DNA from: Symsagittifera roscoffensis
Lineage: Eukaryota > Xenacoelomorpha > Acoela > Convolutidae
Assembly (NCBI RefSeq): GCF_963678635.1
Contig: NC_087070.1
Coordinates: 6,606,539-6,670,538, forward strand
Reading direction: 5' to 3'
Length of the DNA: 64,000 nucleotides
Shown: one piece after another, positions 42,948-53,990 of the stretch
How positions within the stretch are numbered: the stretch's first letter is position 1
Layout of the letters: every line of letters begins with the position of its first letter
Made by a program: the position numbers and the translations under genes
The notes under the pieces: generated by a model
The model's database searches: none
The model's input: the letters and a program-made list of their open reading frames with translations, nothing else
What the model was told of the DNA's origin: nothing

Positions 42948-43084
42948 TGTAACATTCTAAAGCTAAGCTATAAAACGACTGGCCAGCGTCTAAACAGAGC
43001 TGTACATGCTTTTCACTGTCTCTACCAAAGCCAGTTTTTTTGGTGGTCTTTCTAACATCGGGTCGACAAAAATGTTACTGTTCT
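42948..43084 (-). repeat. 3' LTR remnant of copy D (end part)
   Basis: Reverse complement of the last part of the A-type LTR: minus strand reads GCTCTGTTTAGACGCTGGCC and ends in GTTACA at 42948. Only about 137 bp of LTR remain. Confidence 0.7.
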
Positions 43085-43252
43085 CCGTTAATCTAAAAGA
43101 ATTGGTACAGTGTCATCGAAGAGAATTTAGAAATTGCACGAAATTACTCTTATCCACCCCAAATCGACTCACTGCAGAATATAAATGGCATCATACTACA
43201 CTACTGTAGCCTTCCAAATTCTTTCACTAATCTGCACTTTCGAGGATATGAC
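43085..43252 (-). other. 3' untranslated remnant of copy D
   Basis: Reverse complement of copy A 2346-2505 (minus strand GTAGTATGATGCCATTTATA), directly next to the LTR remnant. Confidence 0.7.
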
Positions 43253-43253
43253 T

Positions 43254-44080
43254 GGAATATTCTGGTATTTCGAATTTTTGGAATTTCCAACGATGGCGTC
43301 ATGTTTCTGAGAAGCGTCGGGGTCGGCCACTTTGGAGGAGGTCCAGAATTGGGGCACAACAGCGATAGTTGCGACGGCTACAACTACGATATCGTGATGA
43401 AAATCAACAACGAGAATTGAACGAACAGCAGAGTTAGCAGAGACCGCTCCGAATTGCAACGATTGTGTCGCTACAATCGCTGCAAGGCCGTTTACAACAG
43501 GCGTGAAGGGTAGAAAAACAGCCTTCCCGAAAAAAGATAAGGGTGTCATTTCCTCGGGTTCAGAAAACCGGAGGGGTCTCGGGACTCGAACTGAAATCAA
43601 TTTAAAAAACTTTTAGCTTCCCTATTATGTCCTGAGTTGAATTTAATTAAAATCTGGATTCATTTTCTGACGATGAGAAGCTAGGAGTTAAGGGGAAAGG
43701 GTTGATCCATCTTCGATGCAGACGATGATTTTTATCTACTGAACAAAAACAGTAGTATTAAAAGAAGTAGTAGTAGCCCTGTTTTTAGGAGTGACCTCGT
43801 GGTCTGGGGATACTGAGACCCAGCCATGAGCTCACTACTTTTACATGTAAATAAGTTAATTTGAGCGTTCTGGTCGAAGCCGGAGAAGAGTAACGTTTTT
43901 GTCGACCCGATGTTCGAAATACCACCAAAAGAACTGGCTTTGGTAGAGACGGTGAAAAGCATGTAGAGCTCTGTTTAGACGCTGGCCAGTCGTTTTATAG
44001 TTTAGCTCTATTTTCCGTCGATATGTACTTCCGGGCGAATATTACATAGATGTTTTTATGTCGCTCCTGGGTGGGAAAAA
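43254..44080 (+). repeat. Inverted A-type LTR plus leader start inside the 3' end of copy D
   Basis: Plus-strand LTR from the GGAATATTCTGG block to the end TATTACA at 44046, then the conserved block after the LTR (TAGATG, GTCGCTCCTGGGTGG) up to about 44078. Because leader sequence follows, it is a 5' LTR end and not a solo LTR. On both sides lie parts of D in the opposite direction. Confidence 0.75.
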
Positions 44081-44740
44081 CATACTGTAGAATCCTAGTG
44101 CCGTCACTAGATTCACCTCGGTCCCTCCATGGCAATCTGCGATCAATTCCGTTTCCGTTCTTGCTTTCATCACAATGTTCCCAAACAATATTGTCCACTG
44201 CTTGTGTTGTCTCTCTAGAGTTTTCACGCAATCCAGACTTCCACAAATGTGATCTTCCAGTCCACAGACTGCTGCCAGACAGCTACCAGGTTTAACCCAG
44301 TCTTCTGGCCCCCAGCCAGCAACTCCACTTTGTCTTCCCCGTTGCTCTTAGAGGCTGTTGTCATCACATTATATATGATATTAAGATCACACAGGTTACA
44401 GTCTGCATTTAGTTCCCTCTGTACATCTTGTGTTGCAAGTAGTATCGAATCAGCGTTGGGACTAGGACACCGCTCATCAGTTCCCACACTACCATCAAGC
44501 TCGTTCTCAGTAATTCATCAGAGAATCCCAATCCAAACTCCACTCGTTTGTCGGATTCTGGCACGGAAGGTGCAGCTACCTTTTCTTCTAAGACTAGTCC
44601 CAGCTTGGTCTACTGATTAGCAGCGCTTTTAATCGTTGCAATTCTCGACGTCTAGAACCTCAGCAACACTGCTTGCTCGTAATCAAAGAAGTAATCGCGT
44701 ATGTCTTCTCTGAGAAATGGGTTGTACGCCATCCCTATGA
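44081..44740 (-). pseudogene. Piece of the 3'-terminal ORF of copy D
   Basis: Matches the start of the copy A frame (QRELNADCNLCDLNIIYNVM; ADCHGGTEVNLVTALGFYSM) and, further right, the B ORF (KLGLVLEEKVAAPSVPES against KLGIILEERVVEPSVPEL). It ends at the inverted LTR. Fossil, broken. Confidence 0.7.
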
Positions 44741-47609
44741 CTCCGGACACGTAACTGTTTGACTTCTTTCTGATCGGTCCACAGTATTCATTGGATTTTG
44801 GCAGCGCTTCAGACATTCCTTAGTGAGCCTCAGCTCCTTGTTTGAGAATCTCCTGATTTCGTCTATTTTCCTCATGGGTTCTAGTTCCACGGGCTCTTTC
44901 ATGTTTACTTTCATTGGTTTGCTTTGATGTATATCCAGCAGTGCTAGCAAGAGTAGGGCTCTCACTCGTTCATTGCCCTCTCTGAGCATCTTGACACAAA
45001 AATTCAATGCTGGCACTGAAATTTCCTCTATCATGAATCGGATGAAACAGCGAGCGTCTCTCCGCTTCGCTCACGCTACTGCTGCTCCCTCTTGGGTTAT
45101 CAGATCTCTCATGCTCGTCATTAGGAAGAACTTTTCTTCTTTCGATCTCTTCCTTTCTTCTGAATCATATTCCTCGCGAGTCAGTCCGATCATGCACCAG
45201 GCGAACCTCAGTTGTAGTTCAGTCCTCACGTAGGGTACTGCTATCAGAGCGTGTATCCTCGGCGTAGTCCTCATCTCTTCTTCAAAGTACCGTAACACTA
45301 CAGCTTTCCAAGGAAGGCTCACCAATTGCTCGATCGTTTCTGCCTGCATCTCAGACGACTCTAGAGTCCCGTATGCTTTCTGCTTGAGGGTGGTGCCTTG
45401 CATCATTGTCTCCAGATAACCTTCCATGGCACTCTTGTCTTCCAGAGCCATTAAGTGTCCTCTGGTCGAGTTTCTGTACTCCAACATCTCCATGTATCCA
45501 CCGGAGGATTCATCTATTGATACAGTCTCCGACAGTGTCAGTCGGTTATATTCCACTGGTACTAGTTTTTCTACAACACTACCCTTTCCGTGGTTCATGG
45601 GAGACGGTTTAAAGTCTTTCATGGTACTCTCTCCACATTGGCTGAGTATTTCCATTTCTAACGTTGCTCCAGTCAGAGTGCGGTCACTCCTTTTGGATTT
45701 ATAACCTGTCGACTTTATCCCTGCCATGAGAATGGGCGGTACCATTGCTACATCCGTTAACATTCTGTCTGTGCAGGCAATCGATCATCACCTTGTCCCA
45801 AATCCATGACTTCTCCGACTCGTTTCCTTTTGGCTGAGTTGACAGCTTTTATTGAGATTTCAGAATCCATCTTAGTCTTTCCCGCACTCCTCGATATCAC
45901 TTTGCTGCCTACTTTCATCTTAATCTCGTTGACCTTATCAATCACCAATTTCGATCGCATCGTTTCTTTCCTGGTTCTCGACAGATATACCACTTCTCCT
46001 TTATCCTCTTGTGGTGTCATCTTTATAGGAGAATTTGCTTCACTTTCGTCAGGACTCACTCAATCTCCCTTCACACTCGTCGAGTTTGTCAAGGACTTTC
46101 CGCATCAGTGATCGGTTGAGACCTACTTTCAGAATGGACTGGGTTCCGTAGCTCTGAACTACTGTCCAGACTTCTTCCATGAAGGCCACTCTGTCCAATC
46201 TACATCCCGTCCTATTTTCATGGTCTCGGTGATGTACCTCCCACTGTTCTTCGGGTAATATGTTCCCAAGAAGGGTACTCTGGCAGCGCCTTCTATCCTT
46301 CTTCTCCTTGGTGATTCCACGAGGAGTGTTTGTTTATTGTCTTTAGAGTTGCCCGGAGAGCTGCTCTCAGGCAAATTCTGGTTCATTTCCGCAAAAGCTG
46401 ACGGAGGGTCCAGTGTCGAAGTACCTTCGTTTGCTCGTTCAGTCGCTTCTAACGTATCCGCATTTCTTTCGAAGTCACTGAGGAATTTGAAATCCAAGAT
46501 GGATACTCCTCCTGTCGATGCCTTGTCGTCTTCCTTCTCAACTTGATCGGGATCCTCTTGCATCGGTTCCTCCGATCGAAGGCTTCATCCCCTGCTCATC
46601 ATCTCCTTCTGATGTATCTTTCGAATTTGAGGGTCCTTGCTTTTCAGCCTTAGCCCCTTCCGGAAATTTCGGTATGACTAGCCTGCCGGCTGATTTATCT
46701 TCCTCTTCTCCATGGACCACTTTGATTACCTCATAGCCGAAGGGTGCCAGGAAGGTTCTCGTCTGCAGCGTTCCTCCCACTGTTAACTCCTGTTTCACAC
46801 TAGTCAAAATCAGGGAGGCCTCAGGTAATTCGGCTCTGCCTCTCATCCTCATAGGCGCTAGGTTTAATTCCGTTCATTCCGTGTCAAACGCTCCAGGCTT
46901 CGGAGTCGCGGCATTACTTATTCGTCTTCTCGTCGCCTGATCCGTGTAAGCAAATTGCGTGTACTGTAACACTGCGACCTTTCTACCCACAAAACACGGA
47001 TCCATCGTTTCCGCGAATTTTGCTTCACTCGTTTCATTGGTCTCAAACGCTCTCAATCTAGAAGTTTGTACTACGGAGACTGCTCCGAGCAACATCCTTC
47101 TTATCAGAGGGAATTCAGAGAAATCCTCTGGCAGCTTCTCGTGATCACCCCAGTCTTTCGTGTCTTCTCTCACCTTATGATATGCCGCAGTGAGACGAGG
47201 AATCCTGGTGATCTCACCATTTGTCTTGCCGTAGGGCCTTAGATTCCCGAGCTTCGGAAATACCCCAAAATGCCCTCTCTCCACTTCTCCCATATGATCA
47301 CGGAAGTGATCGTCTAAGTTGACGACCGTCATTTCTGGCTCTGCTATCTTTCCAAACAACAGATCTTCGCTCGCAATACATGCTGCTCACACCAGTTCAG
47401 CACACGCCCGTCCACTGCTGATATGAGGTTCAGGTGCAGCACCGACCTCCTGTACGCTTCCACCTTAACATCAGGGAACGCAAACGTGACTGCTGGTCCA
47501 TAGATCACTGTCACAAACTCCGTGGCTCCTCTGATCAACGCTAAGGGATCGGTCCTCATAGCTAAGCTTAGATCAGTTAGTAGAGGCATGCCCCCAACAT
47601 GTCGTCTCA
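44741..47609 (-). pseudogene. Extra coding block of copy D, left of the LINE, unknown function
   Basis: Several long minus-strand frames (46874-47359, 45071-45763, 46159-46563 and others) with good coding character but no counterpart in B. Recognisable stretches include GHFGVFPKLGNLRPYGK, RKVAVLQYTQFAYTD, a Pro/Ser/Glu-rich middle, and PYVRTELQLRFAWCMIGL. No known domain is recognised. Together with 50136-50900 it forms an insertion of about 3.6 kb relative to the B 3' ORF. Broken in several places. Confidence 0.5.
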
Positions 47610-50118
47610 CGTCTTCTTCTCTTCTTCTTCGTTCTGTTACGACCTTTGCAGGTCCTAGAATGGGACTCGGGCTCGTTCACTGCTCTCCTCCGTGTATGTT
47701 CCTCTTATGACGCGCGAGATTTGTTGCACTCTGGTCCTCCCCGCATATGTCGCATATCGCCCGTTTGCCTTTTGGGGGTTCTTTAGTATGCCCCTCGCAT
47801 GCTCGCCTATGGTTCGTCCATGGCCCTTTCTCGTTGAACGTGGGCATGCAATGCGGGCATGTTAAGGTCGTGAGACGCTCGTGGTGCATTTTCATTTCAT
47901 GTTGTGTCCTTCCACCCTTACTGGCGCACACTCGCTCACATCCTTCCCATCTACATTTATAGACATTCCCCCTTGAGTCTTCGGTATACTGTGATCTTCT
48001 GGGCTTTTCCTGTCTTCCATTTACGTTGCACATTTCATTTTCCCAGTTCTCAATGAATTGCATCCGTTCCTTAGTCAGTATCTTCCACTTTTTCCTGTCG
48101 CGGGTGAGGTTCTCGAGGTCTGTCCAATCCTTTCCCATCTCTTTAACTAGCCTCCTCCAGTATGAAATAAGACCATTGCGCAGGGTGCCCTGTTGTGTCG
48201 GCTCCATTTTCCAGTGTCCTAGGACGACTCTTTTCACTGTCCTGGTATTGGGCATTCGCAGAATGTGTCCTATTCGTTCCAGGGCTCGTTTTTCTATTTT
48301 GCACCGAATTGATGGTATTCCCAACTCTTTCCTTATTTGATACGAGTTTGTGCTGGTTTCCTGCATGCGTATCAAGGCAAGACCTCTTCCGCCATTCCAA
48401 ATATGCCGATACGCCTTGTCCACCACGCTTTGCATCTTATTTATGTCTGTCTTTGACCATGGCCTCACAGCTGAGTCAAATAGCATTGTAGACTCAACTG
48501 TGGCTTGCACTACGATAGCTTGGGTACGTTTTGATAAGGTAGATTTCCATAACCACCGTTTGATTTTGTACCACGCGCAGTACCCTCTTTTTATCCGAGC
48601 AGCCTTGTCTTCATTTTTACCGATTCGTGTCCCTAGCATCCTTGTTTTATTGGCTGCCTTAGAAGCGAAGGATATGTTTTCCTCCTTGCCATCGTGGCAC
48701 TTTTCTTCGAACTGGGCGAGGGCTTCCTTGAAAGCTGTCTTGCCTTCCCTCAGCTCACTGTTCCAGCCAATAAGGGTTGAGTCGTCCGCGAACAAGGAGT
48801 CCACTAAGATGAACTTCTCTTGTGTACAACTTCTCGTCGTTCTCCGTGTATCTACGGGGGGTAAGCTATTGCCGGGTCTCCAGCTCCACGCGAGGCCGTA
48901 CTCTTCGTCGTTACTCACTGCCTTTTGTTCCCGCACTTTTTGTGCTAGTCGGACCGCTTGAGTATGGTAGATGTTATACAGGATTGGTGATGTTGCACAT
49001 CCCTCTCTCAGTCCTCGCTGTGGCCTCCAGTTCTCACTGAGGCCCTCTTTACCCTTGACCCTGTAACAGGTTTTCTCATGGAGGCCTTTGATTATTTCCA
49101 AGACACTCGAAGTGACGCCTAGGCGCTCCAGATTTCTCCATAGGAGTTGCCTGTTGGTTCTTGGGTACGCTTTTGTGATGTCTAAGAGGGTTGCCCCGGG
49201 GCGCCTTTCATCAATTTGTTGACAACAACCTAGCACTCTTCTTGTCTCCTCGTCCACTCGCAGGACAACTTGCGTAGCATCTGCTGTAGAGCGGCCGCTA
49301 CGAAAGCCATTTTGATTCTCATCCATGGCGCCTATCTCTTCTGCCCATCTTCTTATCCTTGTGGCAAAGAGCCTTGCTTTGATCCTGCTTGCCAATGGTA
49401 GGAGACATACCCCACGGTAGTTGTCCAGACAGTCTTTTTCACCCTTTTTATGCAGTGGTATCGTCCAGCCCTCTTTACAATCATCTGGCCAGTCCGATGG
49501 ACTGGTACCTAGGAGATTGGTTATGCAGTTGTATAGGGCTATTTTGGCGTTTCTGCTAAGGCATTTAATGCCGTCCATTCTGATACCATCGTTGCCCGGC
49601 GCTCCGTTGCTTATTCTCTCCAGCTGCTCAGTGAATTCGGCGAAGGTGATATCCTTCTCCAGGCGTTTTGCCGCTTCTATCGCGATTGCATCTTTCCTCT
49701 CTTCTGTTTCCAGTGCTGTGGCCTCTATATCCTCAGGTTCTTTTTCATACCTGTGCTTAGATACCGCCATAAAGTGCGCCCGGTATTCTTCTGGGCTGAA
49801 GAATTCGTCCTCTATGGTTTGCGTATCCTTGACACCAATCCGCCTCAAGGTTCGGTACAGCTTCCGCGTGTCACCCGCCCCTTCTGCGCTCTTTGCCTCC
49901 TGAACTATTCGTAGCCACCACGACTCCTCCCAGCGTTTCTTGTCCTTCTTAATTTGCCTTCTGGTCCTCCTTCTTTCCTCCTTCCACTGAGATAACCGCC
50001 CCGTGCCACTGGAGGCTTCGATGCGCCGCGTTAGTTCGCTAATCCTCCTCCCTTTCAATCGTCTCATCCTCTCCTGTTCCAAAGCGTTTCTGCTGTAGGA
50101 GATACTGGAGAAGAGTAT
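47610..50118 (-). mobile_element. 5'-truncated LINE inserted in copy D
   Basis: Flanked by a 6-bp repeat GTCTCA (47604-47609 and 50119-50124), a candidate target-site duplication. The minus-strand 3' end is a GAAGAAGAAGAGAAGAAG tail (about 47610-47640). The 5' end falls inside the protein, before RT, so an upstream endonuclease is missing as in the usual 5' truncation. The coding part is uninterrupted, so it is young. Confidence 0.75.
47677..50118 (-). CDS. LINE reverse transcriptase with three C-terminal C2H2 fingers (5'-truncated)
   Basis: An unbroken frame of about 810 codons. A basic linker (RRLKGRRISELTRRIE, KKDKKRWEESWWLRI) of the kind found between APE endonuclease and RT comes first. 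RT blocks: GAPGNDGIRMDGIK, HKKGEKDCLDNYRGVCLL, ENQNGFRSGRSTADATQ, TLLDITKAYPRTNRQLLW (motif A), GLREGCATSPILYNIYH and SLFADDSTLIGW (motif C). Near the C-terminus are three Cys/His fingers: C-x4-C-x12-H-x4-H at about 47955, C-P-H-C at about 47860 and CDICGEDQSATNLARH at about 47750. The motif style resembles a LINE group better known from protists and fungi than from animals. Such fingers probably bind nucleic acid during target-primed reverse transcription. Confidence 0.85.
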   Translation of the reverse strand: MLFSSISYSRNALEQERMRRLKGRRISELTRRIEASSGTGRLSQWKEERRRTRRQIKKDKKRWEESWWLRIVQEAKSAEGAGDTRKLYRTLRRIGVKDTQTIEDEFFSPEEYRAHFMAVSKHRYEKEPEDIEATALETEERKDAIAIEAAKRLEKDITFAEFTEQLERISNGAPGNDGIRMDGIKCLSRNAKIALYNCITNLLGTSPSDWPDDCKEGWTIPLHKKGEKDCLDNYRGVCLLPLASRIKARLFATRIRRWAEEIGAMDENQNGFRSGRSTADATQVVLRVDEETRRVLGCCQQIDERRPGATLLDITKAYPRTNRQLLWRNLERLGVTSSVLEIIKGLHEKTCYRVKGKEGLSENWRPQRGLREGCATSPILYNIYHTQAVRLAQKVREQKAVSNDEEYGLAWSWRPGNSLPPVDTRRTTRSCTQEKFILVDSLFADDSTLIGWNSELREGKTAFKEALAQFEEKCHDGKEENISFASKAANKTRMLGTRIGKNEDKAARIKRGYCAWYKIKRWLWKSTLSKRTQAIVVQATVESTMLFDSAVRPWSKTDINKMQSVVDKAYRHIWNGGRGLALIRMQETSTNSYQIRKELGIPSIRCKIEKRALERIGHILRMPNTRTVKRVVLGHWKMEPTQQGTLRNGLISYWRRLVKEMGKDWTDLENLTRDRKKWKILTKERMQFIENWENEMCNVNGRQEKPRRSQYTEDSRGNVYKCRWEGCERVCASKGGRTQHEMKMHHERLTTLTCPHCMPTFNEKGPWTNHRRACEGHTKEPPKGKRAICDICGEDQSATNLARHKRNIHGGEQ

Positions 50119-50135
50119 GTCTCAGATCTCTTATT

Positions 50136-50984
50136 TTATTCCACGAATCCGTGGCTTTCTTCACATCGAATCTCCTCACATTCTCTCTCATCTGCTCCGG
50201 GTAACGAACGTGTCAGGTTCATCAGTCCTCCCAAGTTTCCATGTGTTATTGCAATCAGTGTTAGAAATCCATCTAACTGCAAGTTCTGAACTCCTTCGGT
50301 GAGCAGTACCACCGGTCCGTTGACGAAATTTTCTGCTCCAAACGTCACGAACAAGGCTAGTAGTTCAACGATTGATACTTCCACTACTGCTTGGAGGAAT
50401 TCTTTTATCAAGTATCGAGAGAGTTTTGGGTAGACTTTTGCCAAGAAGGACTCGGTCCATCCGGCTCCCAGCCCTTCCAGCATGCTATCAGTCCGTTCAA
50501 AGCCTTCTTCTCCCTTCACCTTCTGAGTCCAGAAAGTTTCCAGGGTAACTTGGCACACTCTGTTTACAAACTCGGCTGCCTTCTCCTCGGTATTTTCTGC
50601 CAGGTTTACCTCCTTCACAAGGTAGGCATGGATCTTCCTGATCATCACCGGGCCTTGCTCAAAAGCATCCGCACCCACTGCCGCTACTCGAGGAGTTATG
50701 TGTAGCCACTGGTTAGCTTCTGGCTTGGTTCTCAAAACCATCGCTTCCAAGTGAGCTCTGGTATCCTTGGAGATGTTTCTTCTCTCTCCTTCCTCCTTTA
50801 TGTCCATTCCTCGGAACCATAATTCATTCGACATCGCCACAATTACTCGATGGTTACTCTTCCTGGCTTCAACTTGAGCTGTCGACTGAAGTTGGACAGT
50901 TCCAACCCCAGTACCTCGTCCAACACTAGAGTGTGTAGTGAGTGGTCCTTGAATCCTCTCATTGCGTTCGAGATATCCGATCAC
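50136..50984 (-). pseudogene. 3'-terminal ORF of copy D, part right of the LINE
   Basis: The first part shares LVLDEVLGLELSNF and ELWFRGMD-like sequence with B (LVLDEVLGLELSNF, DLWFRLMD) in a nearby frame. The remaining 200 residues (HITPRVAAVGADAFEQGPVM, VNRVCQVTLETFW, FLQAVVEVSIVELLALFVTFG) are not in B and look helical and hydrophobic. Unknown function. Fossil. Confidence 0.5.
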
Positions 50985-51070
50985 ACCGCCGGTAGTTCGG
51001 CCTTGAGTGGTCTCAGATTCTCCATCTCTATCTCGCGATTTGGGCCCGATATGATTACATCATATTTCCC

Positions 51071-51990
51071 TTACGAGAGCAAAGCTACAATCGCATACAG
51101 GAACTTTAGTCCATCCGGGAAACGTGCATACCCCGAAGACAGCGCGAACACGGCTCTCGGTGTCATCTTGGTGAAGGACCCTTCCTTCAGGGTATCCACT
51201 ACTTCACCCATCGACTCGAGGATATCTTTTTTCGCTGGCCATACAGCGGCTTCGGCTGTCGTTGGCTCTCTGAGTCTGCTCAGGAAACCCCTACTGTGTA
51301 AATGGTCATTGATGCCAGCAAACACAATTGTGATTGGGTTCATCTCTGTCTGTCTTTTTACTCCGATCGCCATTGACACGGATTGCATTAGGTCCAGATC
51401 GACTGCTGCCAACATTATAAAATCCGGCCAAAACAGTGACTTGGATGTGTGTACGAAGTCTGAATTCGCTACTATCATAATCTTGGCCTTCCTCGTTTCT
51501 TCCTTCTCGTACGCGGCAAAGATGGTCTCATCTTTCTTTATCGCTTTCAACCCGCCGCATCTTTGGTCATCACCTTCTTGATTCACCTGTTTTGGGTATA
51601 CTCTTTCTTTCACATGACCTGGTGGTGTTTTCAGCTGTGTTGTCCAATCGGCGCCCTCGTTATCAGAAATCTTCCAGGTCTCTCTTCTCGATTTCGTTCG
51701 TCGTGATTCAGTTTCACGTCTTGTAACGGTCTTGCATTCACTGGGCCCATTGTGTTATTAGAGGGCAGTCCTTCTAGATCAGCAAACCTCAAGGCCGTCG
51801 TGGAGCTGAAGTTTATGCCAGCAGCTATCAACCAATCCACGCCTGTTATCGAGTACAATCCGCTGACCGATAACCTTGCTCCGTTCAGCATCCTCATTGC
51901 ATCCGCTGCGAAGCTCACCGTCTGAAGGTTCAGTTTCATCAGGTCATCCTTGTATATGTGCCAGGGAGAAGGTATTGGCCTCGACCACAT
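51071..51990 (-). pseudogene. Unknown ORF after SGNH, copy D
   Basis: Homologue of B 18733-19428 and of the first 80 residues of the B 3' ORF: DAMRMLNGARLSVSGLYSI, VDWLIAAGINFSSTTALRFA, IVANSDFVHTSKSLFWPDF, IVFAGINDHLHSRGF, VFALSSGYARFPDGLKFLY. This confirms that the two B frames are real coding regions. Fossil, at least one break. Confidence 0.65.
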
Positions 51991-52315
51991 TAGAGAGCCC
52001 CTGTTTTGACGTCCCTCCTCTCGACTGGTGTTCGTCGTCTAAGATCTCGTATCCGACCTAGAGGTGCTGGTCGTTTCCGCTTTCGAGTTGACAGGCCCTA
52101 ATCTCATCTAGGATTAATGGTCCTCCTCATGGGCGCTTCTCCCAATCGATCACGTACATCCGTTCTGTGCCCGGGTTCGCTGGAGATTTGCGGCTTATAG
52201 ATGGTCACGGCTGGGAACGCTCCCAAGCGTGTTTCCAGGTTAGGAGGCACAAAGGTGGTAATTGTCGGTTCGTTTGATGCTCCCTCTTCCTTCAGCACTC
52301 CCGTATCAAAAAGTT

Positions 52316-53066
52316 CTACTTCCAATTCATCCAATCGCTCGTGGAAGTTCTGTTCAACCAAGCCTGTCCTTTTATGCTATCAAAGTGGATGCCGTCAGTA
52401 GTCAGCCTGGCCTCATCCATAGCCCTCAGCTCATGTTCGATATCCATAAGAATCATCCTCCGGCATTCCGACTTAGGATGTTGTTCCACCTGATTACTCC
52501 TTCGTTGTACCTTCTCTCTGCTGCAGTCAATTTCCTTGTGTTCATTGGCACAGCAGTGCAAACGGTCAGTACCGCGCAGATGAACTTCTGCCAGAGGGTA
52601 GTAAACAAGCACACCATCATTGATTCCCATAGTGCTTCTTCCTCATTCGAGCTTCTCGAGATGTTATTTGTCCCAACCAGGATCATCACATTAGGGATTC
52701 CCCTGGGTTCATTAACTTTACCATCCGAAATAACAGGGCTATGGTTGCGCCTCCGAAAGCCATCACCGCGGTGATCCAGGAGGTCCTCAAGTTTGAAAGC
52801 ACTCTGACCAAGCTGTCTCCCACTATCAGATGTGATGTCCCCAGTGGTGGTTGCTGCAGGTTTACTGCCGGGTTCCAGGTCGCTCGATTGAAGCAAGCTC
52901 TCGGATCCGCCTCCGGAACTCCTGCGAAGTTATACTTCAACTGATGATTCTTTTCTACATCCCTTACCCGAGACACTTTCTTCGCCGGCATATTTCGTAT
53001 TTTCCTGTCTTGGACTTTTGAGCTCCCCATTGGTAGCGTTGTATCGCTAACTCCCCTTTTGGTCAT
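52316..53066 (-). pseudogene. SGNH/GDSL-hydrolase-like ORF, copy D
   Basis: All SGNH blocks are visible on the minus strand: HLIVGDSLVRVL (block I, about 52800-52835), MAFGGATIA (block II), VMILVGTNNIS (block III, about 52660-52690) and DGIHF (block V, about 52385-52400). The N-terminal lead (ADPRACFNRATWNP) matches the B copy (HPRACLNDMSWNP). The start ATG at 53066-53064 overlaps the stop of the preceding ORF (TAATG). Fossil, with at least one break. Confidence 0.72.
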
Positions 53067-53990
53067 TACGTCTTGGGAGAGCTGCCCGTATCGTCGACTG
53101 TTCCATAGGGTGCAGTTACCCCTGAACCTGGCGCATTCCTGTTGGCCACTAGTCGTCCAGCTGTCTCTATCAGCTTCCTCATCGTCTGCTCCACGACTGG
53201 GTCACCTAAGGTGTCACTCGGGTCCGGGAGTGTCACTCGACCAGTTGCAGTTGGGAGTCGCGTATCTGTCGTTTGACTCATTTCTCGAGGCGTCAAGAGC
53301 TCCATCGGGGACTGCCCACGAGGAATACTCCTTGCAGGTATCACTTTTTCCACGGTTGTTGTCAATGCCAACCGCTCCGATCGCTCCTTGTAGTCACGCC
53401 TCAAGCATTCATTTTCTTCACCCTGCTTTTTGTTGCAATCTTCAAACAATCTCTTCTACATGTCTCTGTCTTCTTCCGTAGTGAGCATGGTCTTAGTCAT
53501 TTCATCCAGCTCCCTTCTGGTCCTTTCCAGCTCATCTTTCATCCCATCTAGTACTTGCATGATTTGGTTCGTTTGAACCCCCTGTTCTGCTCTCGCTCTC
53601 TTTGGTGGCACAGCTATTCTCAGTGGTGAACTAGATGATGCACAGCCTCGCTGTTCATCTCTTGATGCATTCTCCTCAGCTCAGGCTTGGGCTTGGAGGG
53701 CAAAGGCATCTCACCTGGTTGGTAAGACCTAGAACTTCCCAATCCAGGCTCGTTCGCCAAGTCAATCCCTGAGAGAGCCCCGTTTCTCCACCTCATCACT
53801 CTCATGTTCGGGCGGTCTAGTACTCCCCTCTCTCTGTATGCTGCCATCAATAGGACTACCGTGGGGCGGTCCCCACGGTTGTCATGCCCCAAGATGTTTA
53901 TCAGGGCGGTCAGCAACATGACTACCTCTGGGTCCTCCAGAGCGAAGTCTCGATCCATTAGCCGACGATAATCGCATCTACCATCGGTCC
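53066..53990 (-). pseudogene. Coiled-coil ORF of copy D
   Basis: Homologue of B 16606-17607. The N-terminal block (DPEVVMLLTALINILG, VMRWRNGALSG, EPGLGSS) and C-terminal block (LPDPSDT) match; between them lies a Glu/Arg-rich coiled-coil-like region around 53400-53560. Broken. Confidence 0.65.

Noticed and set aside
43254-44046. Solo LTR
   Set aside because: The conserved block that follows a 5' LTR continues to about 44078, so this is an LTR with leader, not a solo LTR.
48026-49903. Plus-strand open frames of 100-200 codons
   Set aside because: Shadows of the long minus-strand LINE reverse transcriptase frame.
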